A DNA stretch of 64,000 nt from Gammaproteobacteria bacterium. GTDB taxonomy: Bacteria > Pseudomonadota > Gammaproteobacteria > Chromatiales > Chromatiaceae. Under the pieces are notes generated by a model. The model saw only the letters and a list, made by a program, of their open reading frames with translations, was not told the DNA's origin and did not search any database. Below are positions 47,281 through 58,452 of the stretch, one piece after another. The position numbers were made by a program, and so were the translations under genes. The stretch is from NCBI GenBank assembly GCA_021773975.1, contig JAJFJN010000040.1:1-64000 (forward strand), given 5' to 3'. Numbering within the stretch: the stretch's first letter is position 1; each line of letters opens with the position of its first letter.

Positions 47281-48618
47281 ATGACGGCAAGTCGATCCAG
47301 TCTCTCCTTAGAGCAAGCTCCCCCTCTTTCGGTCCCCTTTAGGTTTTTCATAACCGCTCCAATTTTCGGGCTGCTTGCGGCCTTATTACTCGCGATTTAT
47401 GGCCCAGAAATACTGAGCAACCGGTGGACTCCCGCCACACTGGCTTTAACCCACCTAATCACCCTGGGGTTTCTGGGAATGATTATGTGTGGCGCCATGA
47501 TGCAGATGCTACCCGTCTTAGCTGGCTCACCTGTACCCAAGGTAAAGCCTGTTGCTACTGCGGTACATATACTGCTAACCATCGGCATCCTTGCATTGGC
47601 TTCTGGTTTTCTCAGCGGCATTGCCGGGCTATTCCACCTTGCACTCACCACACTAGGGCTTGGCTTTCTAATATTTATTATCGCCATCTCTATTGCATTG
47701 GTACGTATAAGAACACCCAATGACACCATTCACGGCATGCGTCTGGCAATTGCATCACTGGCAGCAACAGTTATACTCGGACTGACGATTGGCGCGGGTT
47801 TCTCTGGCATGACCTCTTTAAGCCTACTCATCCCTCTGACTGATATTCACCTGGGATGGGGCATATTGGGCTGGATTGGCCTGCTCGTTGTTGGCGTTGC
47901 CTACCAGGTTGTCCCCATGTTCCAACTGACACCTGAATACCCAAAAAAACTCACCACCCCACTAAACTGGGTGATATTCGCCACCCTGATAATTTGGACT
48001 CCACTTTATCTGGCATGGGGCAATGGCCACCTATCAAAATGGGTGCCTAATCTTTGGATCCTACTTCCAGCCATTGGATATATCCTGTTTGCAGGAACCA
48101 CGCTATGGCTGCAACATAAACGGCGTCGACGCGTCTCTGATATCACCCTGCTCTTCTGGCGCACAGGCATGATCTTTATTGCTGCCTGCCTGTTACTCTG
48201 GCTAATTGGTTTTACTCCAGTGGCAAAATCACAGCCTATCTTTCCCCTACTACTAGGCATCTGGCTACTGTTTGGTGTTGCCACTTCAGTTGTTAATGGC
48301 ATGCTGTATAAAATAGTCCCATTTCTTACCTGGTTTCACCTACAAAACCGCCAGGTTGCGCTGATGAGCATGGGCAAGGTGAAAGTCCCCAATATGAAAG
48401 AGCTCATGCCCGATAGGCTGACACGAAGACAACTATATGCACACTTAGCCACCCTGCTGCTACTCACACTGGCGCCATTTTGGCCTAGCCCACTGGCTAA
48501 CATTGCCGGGCTTAGCTTTGGGTTATCCTGCTCACTATTACTGCTTAACCTTCTGCAAGCAGCACGCCGCTACAGTCAAGTCAATCAAGAGCTTTCTGAT
48601 TTTGAAGCATCCAGGTAG
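47281..48618 (+). CDS. Polytopic membrane protein, heme-copper-oxidase-I/NnrS-like
   Basis: This 445-residue inner-membrane protein has about 12 hydrophobic segments. Conserved-looking histidines lie in ALTHLITLGFLGMI, IHLGWGILGWIG and FLTWFHLQNRQ. The pattern resembles the membrane proteins related to heme-copper oxidase subunit I and NnrS that accompany hemerythrin and DUF2249 genes in denitrifiers. The copper-site motifs of true oxidases are not evident. It may bind heme and protect against NO; this is inference. A Crp/Fnr regulator follows 136 bases downstream. Confidence 0.6.
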   Translation: MTASRSSLSLEQAPPLSVPFRFFITAPIFGLLAALLLAIYGPEILSNRWTPATLALTHLITLGFLGMIMCGAMMQMLPVLAGSPVPKVKPVATAVHILLTIGILALASGFLSGIAGLFHLALTTLGLGFLIFIIAISIALVRIRTPNDTIHGMRLAIASLAATVILGLTIGAGFSGMTSLSLLIPLTDIHLGWGILGWIGLLVVGVAYQVVPMFQLTPEYPKKLTTPLNWVIFATLIIWTPLYLAWGNGHLSKWVPNLWILLPAIGYILFAGTTLWLQHKRRRRVSDITLLFWRTGMIFIAACLLLWLIGFTPVAKSQPIFPLLLGIWLLFGVATSVVNGMLYKIVPFLTWFHLQNRQVALMSMGKVKVPNMKELMPDRLTRRQLYAHLATLLLLTLAPFWPSPLANIAGLSFGLSCSLLLLNLLQAARRYSQVNQELSDFEASR

Positions 48619-48754
48619 AATGCGCCGCTGATGACAATCATTTTACTTAACGTTACGCCCTGCTTTTAACTACACTGAACAAATAGCGGTAAATAATTAC
48701 ACGATAGTGTTAGAGTGCATAACAAAGTTCCAGCTTTAGACATGAGAATCGTTA

Positions 48755-49495
48755 ATGCCAGTCGAATTACGAGATACCTACCTCTTTACAACACTGACAG
48801 ATGTTCAGCTGGAGCAGGTTAAAACACTCTCCCGAAAGATCAGCCTAGGTGAAGACGAGGTGCTCTTCGAATGCGGCACACCCGCCTCCCGTTTCTTTCT
48901 CATGCTCAGCGGTCAAATCAAGTTATCCCGCTTATCTATGGATGGCAATGAAAAGGTTATTGGCATTGTCCATCCAGGAAATACCTTCGCTGAAGCCTTG
49001 ATGTTTCAAGAGCAACCCAGCTACCCCGTCACCGCCACTGCCATCAAAGACTCCGAACTGTTTGGATTCGACAACCAGCAATTCTCACATATGCTTCGCG
49101 GCTCAGTGGAGAGCTGCTTCCGTATGATGGGAGACATGAGCCAACGCCTGCGCTCACTAATCAAAGAGATTGATGACCTGACTTTACAAAACGCAACCAA
49201 TCGCGTTGCCGGACTGCTCTATCAATACCAGCTGATGAGAGAGGCCGAAACCTTCACTCTGGATGCCCCCAAAGGTGTTCTGGCTTCACGTCTCTCTGTA
49301 AAACCTGAAACCTTCTCACGCATACTTCATCATCTCAGCGACAAAGAGATCATCAAAGTCAAAGGCAACAAGATAACCATCTTGAATTCAGAAGAGCTAC
49401 GCGAGCTATCACATGAAGATCCATTCACCGGAACCAAAAAAATCAATATCCCCGGTGGAGTCTGCCCTTTAACCGGCAATAAACGCTGCTTGTAA
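48755..49495 (+). CDS. DNR/NnrR-like Crp/Fnr family regulator
   Basis: This 246-residue protein has a cyclic-nucleotide-like sensor domain (about 10-125), a dimer helix and a winged helix (about 170-210). The recognition helix KPETFSRIL keeps Glu185, Ser188 and Arg189, the E..SR set that reads TTGAT. The N-terminal cysteine cluster of FNR is absent, which favours an NO-sensing DNR type over an Fe-S FNR. The tail is longer than usual and ends GGVCPLTGNKRCL, with Cys237 and Cys245. It probably controls the nir promoters in this window. Confidence 0.85.
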   Translation: MPVELRDTYLFTTLTDVQLEQVKTLSRKISLGEDEVLFECGTPASRFFLMLSGQIKLSRLSMDGNEKVIGIVHPGNTFAEALMFQEQPSYPVTATAIKDSELFGFDNQQFSHMLRGSVESCFRMMGDMSQRLRSLIKEIDDLTLQNATNRVAGLLYQYQLMREAETFTLDAPKGVLASRLSVKPETFSRILHHLSDKEIIKVKGNKITILNSEELRELSHEDPFTGTKKINIPGGVCPLTGNKRCL

Positions 49496-49735
49496 CAAGG
49501 AAATGTATCTCCCTCCAGCCCTTAAACAGACTCCATCAATACCACAACAGATCAACAGCGCTTAAAAACAACCTAGCTTGATAGCACTCAGCTCAGGCTA
49601 TTACATAGCCCAATCTTAATTTTCATCTGTCAGCACCCCATTTATTCCTGTAAGCCTGCACCATCAGGAGTATGCTTGTAATAAAGATCTGTCTTGAAAA
49701 CACGTCATATCACGCAAGAAGCAGGAGAGGAGACA

Positions 49736-50647
49736 ATGACTGACCAGCAAAACCCAGAGTTCATCCATTTTAATAATAATGAGATTAAAACAACTGAACT
49801 ATTAGAACGCTTCCAACAGCTGCAAGATGAATGTGAAACTTTAAAAAGGAATGACCACAAAGCAATACAACGCTTCCGTAGAGAGAATGCTCTCAACCCT
49901 CTTCAAGCAGAGCTGATTCGCATGCAGCAGTACCTTGAGCAGTCAAAAACACGCATGATCATCCTGTTTGAAGGGAGGGATGCAGCTGGGAAAGGAGGAA
50001 CCATCCGACGTGTGACTCGCTACATGAACGAAAAACATTATCGGGTAGTCGCTCTCAGCAAACCCACACAGACCCAAATGTCAGAGTGGTACTATCAAAA
50101 ATATATAGCCAAATTCCCTCGTGGCGGTGAAACGGTGCTGTTTGACCGCAGCTGGTACAACCGAGCCTGCGTGGAACGTGTCTTTGATTTTTGCTCTAAC
50201 AAAGAGTATGAGGATTTTATGCGTGGCGTGAGCGGCTTTGAACGCGACCTCATTCGTCAAGACACTATCCTGGTCAAACTTTACTTTAGCGTAACCAAAG
50301 AGGAACAAGCACGTCGATTTGACCGCCGTAAAAACGACCCACTGCGCCAATGGAAATTGAGCGAGGTAGATCTTCAGGCTCAGGATCGCTGGGATGATTT
50401 TACCCATCAAAAATATGAAATGCTCAAACGCACCAATACCAACCATGCACCCTGGATTGTCATCCGTTCCGATAACAAACATCTGGCACGCATGAATGCG
50501 ATGAAGGTAATCTTAAATGCTGTTCCCTATGAACGCTTAGACCCTAAGCTGAATTTTGTCCCTGACCCTGAGGTCGTCATCTCAGGAGCCAGAGAGCTTG
50601 AACTGATGGAGGCACAACGCCTCCATAGTGGAAAATTTGTCGGCTAA
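49736..50647 (+). CDS. ppk2: Polyphosphate kinase 2 (PPK2), first of a pair
   Basis: This 303-residue PPK2 enzyme transfers phosphate between polyphosphate and nucleotides. The Walker A is GRDAAGKGG (80-88) and the Walker B with lid is DRSWYNR (137-143). Class I enzymes favour making nucleoside triphosphate; direction and specificity cannot be read here. The ATG at 49736 has a strong GGAGAGGAG ahead, so an upstream in-frame start is rejected. A charged N-terminal helical extension (15-50) precedes the domain. It converges with a second PPK2 gene. Confidence 0.93.
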   Translation: MTDQQNPEFIHFNNNEIKTTELLERFQQLQDECETLKRNDHKAIQRFRRENALNPLQAELIRMQQYLEQSKTRMIILFEGRDAAGKGGTIRRVTRYMNEKHYRVVALSKPTQTQMSEWYYQKYIAKFPRGGETVLFDRSWYNRACVERVFDFCSNKEYEDFMRGVSGFERDLIRQDTILVKLYFSVTKEEQARRFDRRKNDPLRQWKLSEVDLQAQDRWDDFTHQKYEMLKRTNTNHAPWIVIRSDNKHLARMNAMKVILNAVPYERLDPKLNFVPDPEVVISGARELELMEAQRLHSGKFVG

Positions 50648-50667
50648 AGGCATCTACAAAAGGCCGA

Positions 50668-50693
50668 CCAGAGCTCTAAGGATAGAGTTCTGG
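50668..50693. terminator. Shared hairpin between convergent ppk2 genes
   Basis: CCAGAGCTCTA (50668-50678) pairs with TAGAGTTCTGG (50683-50693) with one wobble and a 4-base loop. It overlaps the 3' end of the minus-strand gene. The minus side has CTTTT a few bases on. A bidirectional terminator is possible, without a classical T-run. Confidence 0.4.
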
Positions 50694-51470
50694 AACAAAG
50701 GTCTGATCAGAGATGGGCGGCCTAACATAGCCTTGACTCTCATTTCGCTCAGGCAACTCAATCGGCTCAGGTGTCAGGTCTTCGTAGGGAATCATGCTTA
50801 GCAGGTGCGCTATACAGTTCAGGCGCGCATGCTTTTTGATGTCTGATTTCACCACATACCAGGGGGCCTGCTTGATATCCGTATGTGCAAACATAATATC
50901 CTTGGCCTTAGAATATTCAACCCAGCGGCAGCGAGACTCCAGGTCCATTGGACTCAGCTTCCAGCGTTTATGTGGCTCTATAAGGCGGCTCTGAAAACGG
51001 CGCTCCTGCTCTTCATCAGAGACTGAAAACCAATATTTGACCAAAACAATACCCGAGCGAACCAACATACGCTCAAACTCTGGGCAAGAGCGCATAAACT
51101 CTTCATGCTCATCTTCCGTGCAAAAACCCATCACTTGCTCAACACCGGCTCTGTTGTACCAACTTCGGTCAAACAACACCATCTCTCCCGCAGCAGGCAA
51201 TTGCGCAGCGTAGCGTTGAAAATACCACTGGGATTGCTCCCGCTCAGTAGGCGCGGGTAGCGCAGCAATACGGCAGATACGAGGGTTAAGATGCTGGGCA
51301 ATACGCTTAATAACGCCGCCTTTTCCGGCAGCATCCCGTCCTTCAAATATAACCACCACCTTTAACCCTTTGAGCTTGATCCACTCCTGGAGCTTCACCA
51401 ATTCCAGTTGAAGCCTGAACAGCTCCTTTTCATAAACACGTTTTGCTACTTTGGCAGGTTTTGATGTCAT
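50676..51470 (-). CDS. ppk2: Polyphosphate kinase 2 (PPK2), second of a pair
   Basis: This 264-residue PPK2 enzyme has Walker A GRDAAGKGG (44-52) and DRSWYNR (101-107). It lacks the long N-terminal extension of the neighbour and ends with a proline-rich tail (YVRPPISDQTFVPELYP). The ATG at 51470 has GGGA upstream; a GTG at 51479 would add three residues. It faces the first ppk2 across 28 bases. The two proteins differ widely outside the motifs, so this is not a recent tandem copy. Confidence 0.93.
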   Translation of the reverse strand: MTSKPAKVAKRVYEKELFRLQLELVKLQEWIKLKGLKVVVIFEGRDAAGKGGVIKRIAQHLNPRICRIAALPAPTEREQSQWYFQRYAAQLPAAGEMVLFDRSWYNRAGVEQVMGFCTEDEHEEFMRSCPEFERMLVRSGIVLVKYWFSVSDEEQERRFQSRLIEPHKRWKLSPMDLESRCRWVEYSKAKDIMFAHTDIKQAPWYVVKSDIKKHARLNCIAHLLSMIPYEDLTPEPIELPERNESQGYVRPPISDQTFVPELYP

Positions 51471-51573
51471 TTTTCCCACAGCTATACCCCTATGTAGAAT
51501 ATCAGTCGACCCAGTTTACCCACTGGTTATCCTGGTATTGTACTACAGCCAACCTAACACTGACGCAGTATGC

Positions 51574-51613
51574 AAAAAACCGCATAGCGCCTGATCCAGG
51601 CACTATGCGGTTT
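51574..51613 (-). terminator. Rho-independent terminator of thiC
   Basis: On the minus strand, arms AAACCGCATAG and CTATGCGGTTT flank an inner GCCTG/CAGGC stem, and the hairpin is followed by TTTT. It lies about 30 bases after the thiC stop, before the PPK2 promoter. Confidence 0.85.
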
Positions 51614-51644
51614 CTGCACATCTTGATGCTATGTATGACTGAAC

Positions 51645-53546
<1,902 letters not shown>

Positions 53547-53736
53547 TCAACTACTGCAACATAAAAAACACTGGCTACAGGCAACGCTAGCCAATACGAT
53601 GGGACTTAATATACCAATATACTCAAGAAATATCCGAAAAACAGCTGAATCTTTTGTTCATAGACTTGCCTGCTACAGCCAAAATACGTAGGCTAAGCGC
53701 CCAATCGATTTAATATTAGTCAGGCAGGGGAATTCC

Positions 53737-54405
53737 ATGGCCGAAAACAACATCGAACAAGCCCGTTTTAATATGGTTGAGCAACAGGTCCGCCCTTGGG
53801 AGGTGCTAGATCAGCAGGTGCTCGATATACTTTCTACTGTGCCACGCGAGGCCTATGTGCCAGATGCCTACAGCCAGCTAGCCTTTGCAGATACAGAGAT
53901 CCCGCTTGGGCATGGCGCACAGATGATGAAACCTGTTATTGAAGGCCGCATGTTGCAAGCTCTAGATATTGACCCTACCGATAAGGTGCTTGAGATCGGC
54001 ACAGGCAGCGGCTTTATCACCGCCTGCCTAGCTGAACTTGGCCATCAGGTTATCAGCCTGGAAATTCAACCAGAGCTCGCTGAACAAGCCATCGCCAAAC
54101 TTAGCGCACAAGGTATCGACAATGCCTCGGTTAAAATAGCTGACGCCTTGGTAACTGCCTCAACATACGGCACCTTTGATGCTATTGCAGTAACCGGTTC
54201 ACTACCACAGGCAGAAGCCGCAGATAGTCTAAAAACCCTCTTGAATACGGGTGGCCGGATGTTTGTAGTCATCGGTAACGGCGTGATCATGGAAGCCTGC
54301 CTGATTACCCGTACTGGCGAAAATCAATGGACTAATGAATCACTGTTTGAAACTGTACTGCCTCCACTCGCCAGCGAATCAAATAAAAACGCCTTCCAAT
54401 TCTAA
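53737..54405 (+). CDS. Protein-L-isoaspartate O-methyltransferase-like protein
   Basis: This 222-residue SAM-dependent methyltransferase is of the Pcm family. The SAM motif I is VLEIGTGSGFITACLAELG. The N-terminal helix (ARFNMVEQQVRPWEVLD) matches the Pcm subgroup common next to envelope or proA genes. Repair of isoaspartate is the family role; this subgroup is less studied. GGCAGGGG lies 8-10 bases before the ATG. proA follows 56 bases later. Confidence 0.88.
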   Translation: MAENNIEQARFNMVEQQVRPWEVLDQQVLDILSTVPREAYVPDAYSQLAFADTEIPLGHGAQMMKPVIEGRMLQALDIDPTDKVLEIGTGSGFITACLAELGHQVISLEIQPELAEQAIAKLSAQGIDNASVKIADALVTASTYGTFDAIAVTGSLPQAEAADSLKTLLNTGGRMFVVIGNGVIMEACLITRTGENQWTNESLFETVLPPLASESNKNAFQF

Positions 54406-54461
54406 ATTAAACTGGGATTTGGCCTGCTAACCTGCCGGGCCAATGGCTCGGCAGGATTAAC

Positions 54462-55733
54462 ATGTCAGAAACCATATTAGATATTTCCAAATACATGAAC
54501 AGTGTTGGCCAACAGGCTCGCACTGCCTCCCGCGCCCTGGCTCGCGCCAGCACAGCTACAAAAAACAGCGCACTGATAGCCATTGCCACTGATCTTGATA
54601 ACAATCGAGAACAGTTGATAACCGAGAACAGAAAAGATCTTGCAGCAGGTGCCGCAAAAGGGCTGGATGCTGCACTGCTGGATCGACTGGAACTAACACC
54701 TGCGCGCATCGACAGCATGATCGAAGGACTACAGCAGATTGCCGCCCTGCCAGATCCTATCGGCGAAATTACCAATCTCAAATATCGCCCTACCGGCATT
54801 CAAGTAGGAAACATGCGTGTGCCTTTGGGCGTAATCGGCATCATCTACGAATCCCGTCCCAATGTTACAGCCGATGCCGCTGCACTCTGCCTTAAATCAG
54901 GCAATGCTTGTGTGCTGCGTGGCGGCTCTGAGGCCTTCCACTCCAATCAGGCCATCGCTGCCAGCGTCCGTTGTGGCTTAGAGCAAGCGGGTCTGCCTGC
55001 GGATGCTGTGCAGGTCATTGCAACAACCGATCGCGCTGCCGTTGGCGCACTGATTACCATGCCTGACTATATTGATGTCATTATTCCTCGTGGCGGCAAA
55101 AGCCTGATTGAACGCATCAGCAGCGAAGCACGTGTGCCTGTCATTAAACATCTGGATGGCATCTGCCACATCTACATTGACGACGATGCTGACATAGAAA
55201 AAGCACTACAGGTCACCTTTAACTCCAAGACACAACGCTATGGCACCTGCAACACCCTTGAGACACTGTTGGTAGCCGAAGAGATTGCCGAAAGCGTCTT
55301 GCCTGAGCTGGGTGGCATGCTACATGAAAAAGGGGTAGAGATACGTGGTTGCGCCACCACCTGCAGCATCCTGCCAAAGGCCGTAGCGGCTACAGAAGAG
55401 GATTGGGACACCGAATACCTAGCTCCAATACTTGCCGTGCGTATCGTTAAAGATCTGGATGAGGCGATTGACCACATCAATCGACACAGCTCACAGCATA
55501 CCGAATCCATCATCACCGAAAACTACTCAAAGGCACGATGCTTCCTGCGAGAGGTAGATTCCAGCTCCGTCATGGTCAATGCATCAACCCGATTCGCCGA
55601 TGGTTTTGAATACGGCCTGGGAGCAGAGATTGGCATCAGCACCGATAAATTCCATGCGCGTGGCCCTGTGGGGCTAGAGGGGCTAACATCGGTAAAATAC
55701 ATTGTGCTCGGCGATGGCCACATAAGAAAATAA
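54462..55733 (+). CDS. proA: Gamma-glutamyl phosphate reductase
   Basis: This 423-residue NADPH-dependent enzyme makes glutamate-5-semialdehyde for proline. The aldehyde-dehydrogenase-like fold shows [26 protein letters not shown], and the catalytic Cys lies in [13 protein letters not shown]. proB is not in the window. nadD follows 18 bases later on the same strand, a common proteobacterial pair. Confidence 0.97.
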   Translation: MSETILDISKYMNSVGQQARTASRALARASTATKNSALIAIATDLDNNREQLITENRKDLAAGAAKGLDAALLDRLELTPARIDSMIEGLQQIAALPDPIGEITNLKYRPTGIQVGNMRVPLGVIGIIYESRPNVTADAAALCLKSGNACVLRGGSEAFHSNQAIAASVRCGLEQAGLPADAVQVIATTDRAAVGALITMPDYIDVIIPRGGKSLIERISSEARVPVIKHLDGICHIYIDDDADIEKALQVTFNSKTQRYGTCNTLETLLVAEEIAESVLPELGGMLHEKGVEIRGCATTCSILPKAVAATEEDWDTEYLAPILAVRIVKDLDEAIDHINRHSSQHTESIITENYSKARCFLREVDSSSVMVNASTRFADGFEYGLGAEIGISTDKFHARGPVGLEGLTSVKYIVLGDGHIRK

Positions 55734-55751
55734 CCCGTTGCGATTAACCTC

Positions 55752-56369
55752 ATGCTCGGCATATTAGGCGGCACCTTTGACCCTATCCACTTTGGTCACC
55801 TGCGCCCCGCACTGGAGGTGCAACAGGCCCTGGGGTTAGATGAGGTTCGCCTGATTCCCCTACGCGATCCACCTCACCGCAATCAGCCACTCACCACAGT
55901 CAATCAACGCCTACTCATGTTACAGGCAGCCGTCAAAGGGCTGCCTGGCTTTAGCATAGACACCCAAGAGCTGGAACGAAACGGGAAATCCTATACCGTT
56001 GAAACCTTACGCTCTTTGCGCAAAGAGGTAGGAGAAACGCCCATCTGCCTACTGATTGGCAGCGATGCCTTTCAGCAGTTTCATAACTGGCACAAACCCG
56101 ATGAGATTTTGCAGCTGGCTCACCTAATTGTGATGCAGCGTCCTGACGACTCAGAAATCAATCCAGTGTCACTAACCAAAGATAAAATCACCCAATCACC
56201 CAAGCTACTCAACACCTCACCCGGTGGCTCTATTTTATTTCAACCTGTCACACAACTTGATATTTCATCAACATCCATTCGAGCATTAATACGCAACCAT
56301 CAAAGCCCACGCTACCTACTACCAGATGATGTATTAGAGATCATACAAACAGACCAGCTATATAAATAA
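55752..56369 (+). CDS. nadD: Nicotinate-nucleotide adenylyltransferase
   Basis: This 205-residue enzyme makes deamido-NAD from nicotinate mononucleotide. The nucleotidyltransferase HxGH motif reads GGTFDPIHFGHLR and the second motif ISSTSIR. It is usual in size. It lies after proA rather than next to holA as in E. coli. The rsfS/rlmH genes often seen downstream are not here. Confidence 0.95.
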   Translation: MLGILGGTFDPIHFGHLRPALEVQQALGLDEVRLIPLRDPPHRNQPLTTVNQRLLMLQAAVKGLPGFSIDTQELERNGKSYTVETLRSLRKEVGETPICLLIGSDAFQQFHNWHKPDEILQLAHLIVMQRPDDSEINPVSLTKDKITQSPKLLNTSPGGSILFQPVTQLDISSTSIRALIRNHQSPRYLLPDDVLEIIQTDQLYK

Positions 56370-56488
56370 CCACAAAAAAAACAGAAGTTAATTCCCAAAA
56401 TCTCAAGTCAACTAAAGTCATACAGCCTGCCTGACGCTACTGTTGTTAAGGCATGCTTGACTACCACTTGAAATATACGGGGATATAA

Positions 56489-56980
56489 ATGCTTAGAGAA
56501 GGACAAGGTGCACCTGAATTTTCTTTGCCCGATGCAGATATGATGCTGGTATCGTCTGCTGAATTTAAAAACTCAAAAAATATTGTCCTGTTTTTTTATT
56601 CACTAGAAAATTCTGCAGAGTGCACCATCAAGGCCATCGAATTTTCAGATATGATTCATGACTTCAGAGTAGAAGATACAGCGGTGATCGGCATTAATAC
56701 CGACTGCTGCGGCTGCCATGCCAAGTTTCGGGATAAATATGGCTTAAGCATTATGCTTCTATCTGACTCCACAGGTAAGACATGCAACGCATACAACGTT
56801 TGGCAAAATGACTCCGCCAATAAGCAAAAAACATGGAAGAAATGCATTAAAGACGCTACCTTTATTATTGATAAAAAGGGAATCATCAAACACATCATGT
56901 ACGACATAAACCCAGTAGGACACGCTGCAAATACTCTTGATATTATTCGATCAATGAGAGAACCTTCAGCGGCAGCATAA
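56489..56980 (+). CDS. Atypical peroxiredoxin (AhpC/TSA-Bcp-like)
   Basis: This 163-residue thioredoxin-fold protein resembles bacterioferritin-comigratory peroxiredoxins (GAPEFSLPDADM, the peroxidatic loop, LLSDSTGKTCNAYNVW, ATFIIDKKGIIKH). The peroxidatic segment reads YSLENSAECT, with the usual Pro and Thr changed to Ser but the Cys kept. A cluster of cysteines follows (DCCGCH, residues 71-75). It has no signal peptide. GGGG precedes the ATG. Peroxide reduction is likely but not certain. It stands alone between nadD and zapE. Confidence 0.75.
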   Translation: MLREGQGAPEFSLPDADMMLVSSAEFKNSKNIVLFFYSLENSAECTIKAIEFSDMIHDFRVEDTAVIGINTDCCGCHAKFRDKYGLSIMLLSDSTGKTCNAYNVWQNDSANKQKTWKKCIKDATFIIDKKGIIKHIMYDINPVGHAANTLDIIRSMREPSAAA

Positions 56981-57010
56981 CCACACTCATAACAACGACA
57001 CAAAAGTGCA

Positions 57011-58141
57011 ATGCATATCCACACAGACACGCAAGCACACGGATCACCACAGCAAGCTTATTCAGCACAGTTGCAACAGGGATCATTAGAAGAAGATGAT
57101 GCACAACGTACCGTTATAGATGCGCTGCAAAAACTACACAGTGAGTTACTGCGCCCTACAACGACCAAATCACTATCACTATCTGAACGGCTCTTTTCCC
57201 GAAGCAAAGCAGAAACAAACGTCTCATCCCATGGGCTTTATATATGGGGTGGCGTAGGTCGGGGGAAAACCTGGCTAATGGATCTTTTTTTCAATAGTCT
57301 TGAGTTTGAAGATAAGCAGCGCCTGCACTTCCACCACTTTATGCGCACAATACACAGCGAGTTGGCGCAGTTAAAAGGGCAGAGTGACCCACTGCATATC
57401 GTTGCTGCCAACCTGTCACACCGTACAAAGATACTGTGCCTGGATGAACTGTATGTATCTGATATTGGCGATGCCATGCTGCTTGGCCAACTGTTAAAAG
57501 GTCTTTTTCAGCATGGCACTATCTTGGTGGCCACTACAAACATGCCACCCGATCATCTCTACCGGGACGGACTGCAACGCATGGCTTTTCTTCCCACTAT
57601 CGCATTGATTAAAGAAAATATGCACATAGTTGAGTTAAGTGGCAGCACCGACTACCGCCTTAAATACCTAGAGTCAGCAAAGGTATATCACACACCGCTA
57701 AATGAAAATTCAAACCAACTGCTGCATGAAGAGTTCAACCACCTGGCAATATCACAAACTCAAGTCGGCGGCTCTATCTCTATAGAGGGACGAAGCATAC
57801 CTGTCATTTCACACACCAATGACATCATATGGTTTGACTTCACCGTGCTTTGCGGTGGACCACGAGCATCTGCAGACTACATTGAAATTGCGCGTCAATT
57901 TCACACCGTTATCCTATCCAATATCCCTATCATGGCAGATGAACAGACCGATCATGTAAGACGCTTTATGACGCTTATTGATGAGCTTTATGATTGCAAT
58001 GTAAAAGTCATCATCAGTGCGGAGAGCACGCCTGATAAACTGTATCAAGGCGGCCAACTTGCCTTTGAATATCGACGTACTGCCAGCCGCTTGCAAGAGA
58101 TGCAATCAAGAAGATATCTTGCAAAAAAGCACCAGCTTTAA
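57011..58141 (+). CDS. zapE: Cell division ATPase ZapE (AFG1-like)
   Basis: This 376-residue P-loop ATPase destabilises FtsZ polymers under low oxygen or heat in E. coli. Walker A is GGVGRGKT (80-87) and Walker B LCLDELYVSDIGDAM. The segment DYRLKYLESAKVYH is typical of the family. It is followed by slyX after 92 bases. Near-identical domain layout to mitochondrial Afg1 gives high certainty for the family. Confidence 0.93.
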   Translation: MHIHTDTQAHGSPQQAYSAQLQQGSLEEDDAQRTVIDALQKLHSELLRPTTTKSLSLSERLFSRSKAETNVSSHGLYIWGGVGRGKTWLMDLFFNSLEFEDKQRLHFHHFMRTIHSELAQLKGQSDPLHIVAANLSHRTKILCLDELYVSDIGDAMLLGQLLKGLFQHGTILVATTNMPPDHLYRDGLQRMAFLPTIALIKENMHIVELSGSTDYRLKYLESAKVYHTPLNENSNQLLHEEFNHLAISQTQVGGSISIEGRSIPVISHTNDIIWFDFTVLCGGPRASADYIEIARQFHTVILSNIPIMADEQTDHVRRFMTLIDELYDCNVKVIISAESTPDKLYQGGQLAFEYRRTASRLQEMQSRRYLAKKHQL

Positions 58142-58233
58142 CCTCAAAATCAATCACACACAAACCCAACTGATCTTTCCAGAATTATCCGTTAAACTCA
58201 GTGATACTTGCCTTACAACCCACACAAAAACAG

Positions 58234-58437
58234 ATGAATGATCAACTAACAGACCTACAGACACGCTTGGCTTTTCAAGAAGAGAGCATAGATGCCCTAA
58301 ACGCCACCGTGGCCCGACAGGCGCAGGAAATCAGCGAATTGCAACAGGCCTTTAAAGAGATTGCTAAACGGCTCTACTCACTTTCAGACTCTGATGCCGC
58401 CAGCGAAGCAGAAGAGACTCCACCACCTCACTATTAA
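58234..58437 (+). CDS. slyX: SlyX-like coiled-coil protein
   Basis: This 67-residue protein is a single coiled coil (LQTRLAFQEESIDALNATVARQ) with the signature PPPHY end. The function is unknown. The ATG at 58234 was chosen by comparison with the family length and N-terminus; an in-frame start further up would add residues with no likeness. It converges with the methyltransferase gene, 15 bases apart. Confidence 0.85.
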   Translation: MNDQLTDLQTRLAFQEESIDALNATVARQAQEISELQQAFKEIAKRLYSLSDSDAASEAEETPPPHY

Positions 58438-58452
58438 TGCATATACCTTCGG

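Noticed and set aside
50668-50680. SacI-type recognition (GAGCTC) as the target of the R-M system
   Set aside because: The gene layout alone cannot show specificity. GAGCTC sites occur in the window but say nothing either way.
56700-56720. CCGCH in the peroxiredoxin as a heme c site
   Set aside because: The protein has no signal peptide and a thioredoxin fold, so heme c attachment is unlikely.
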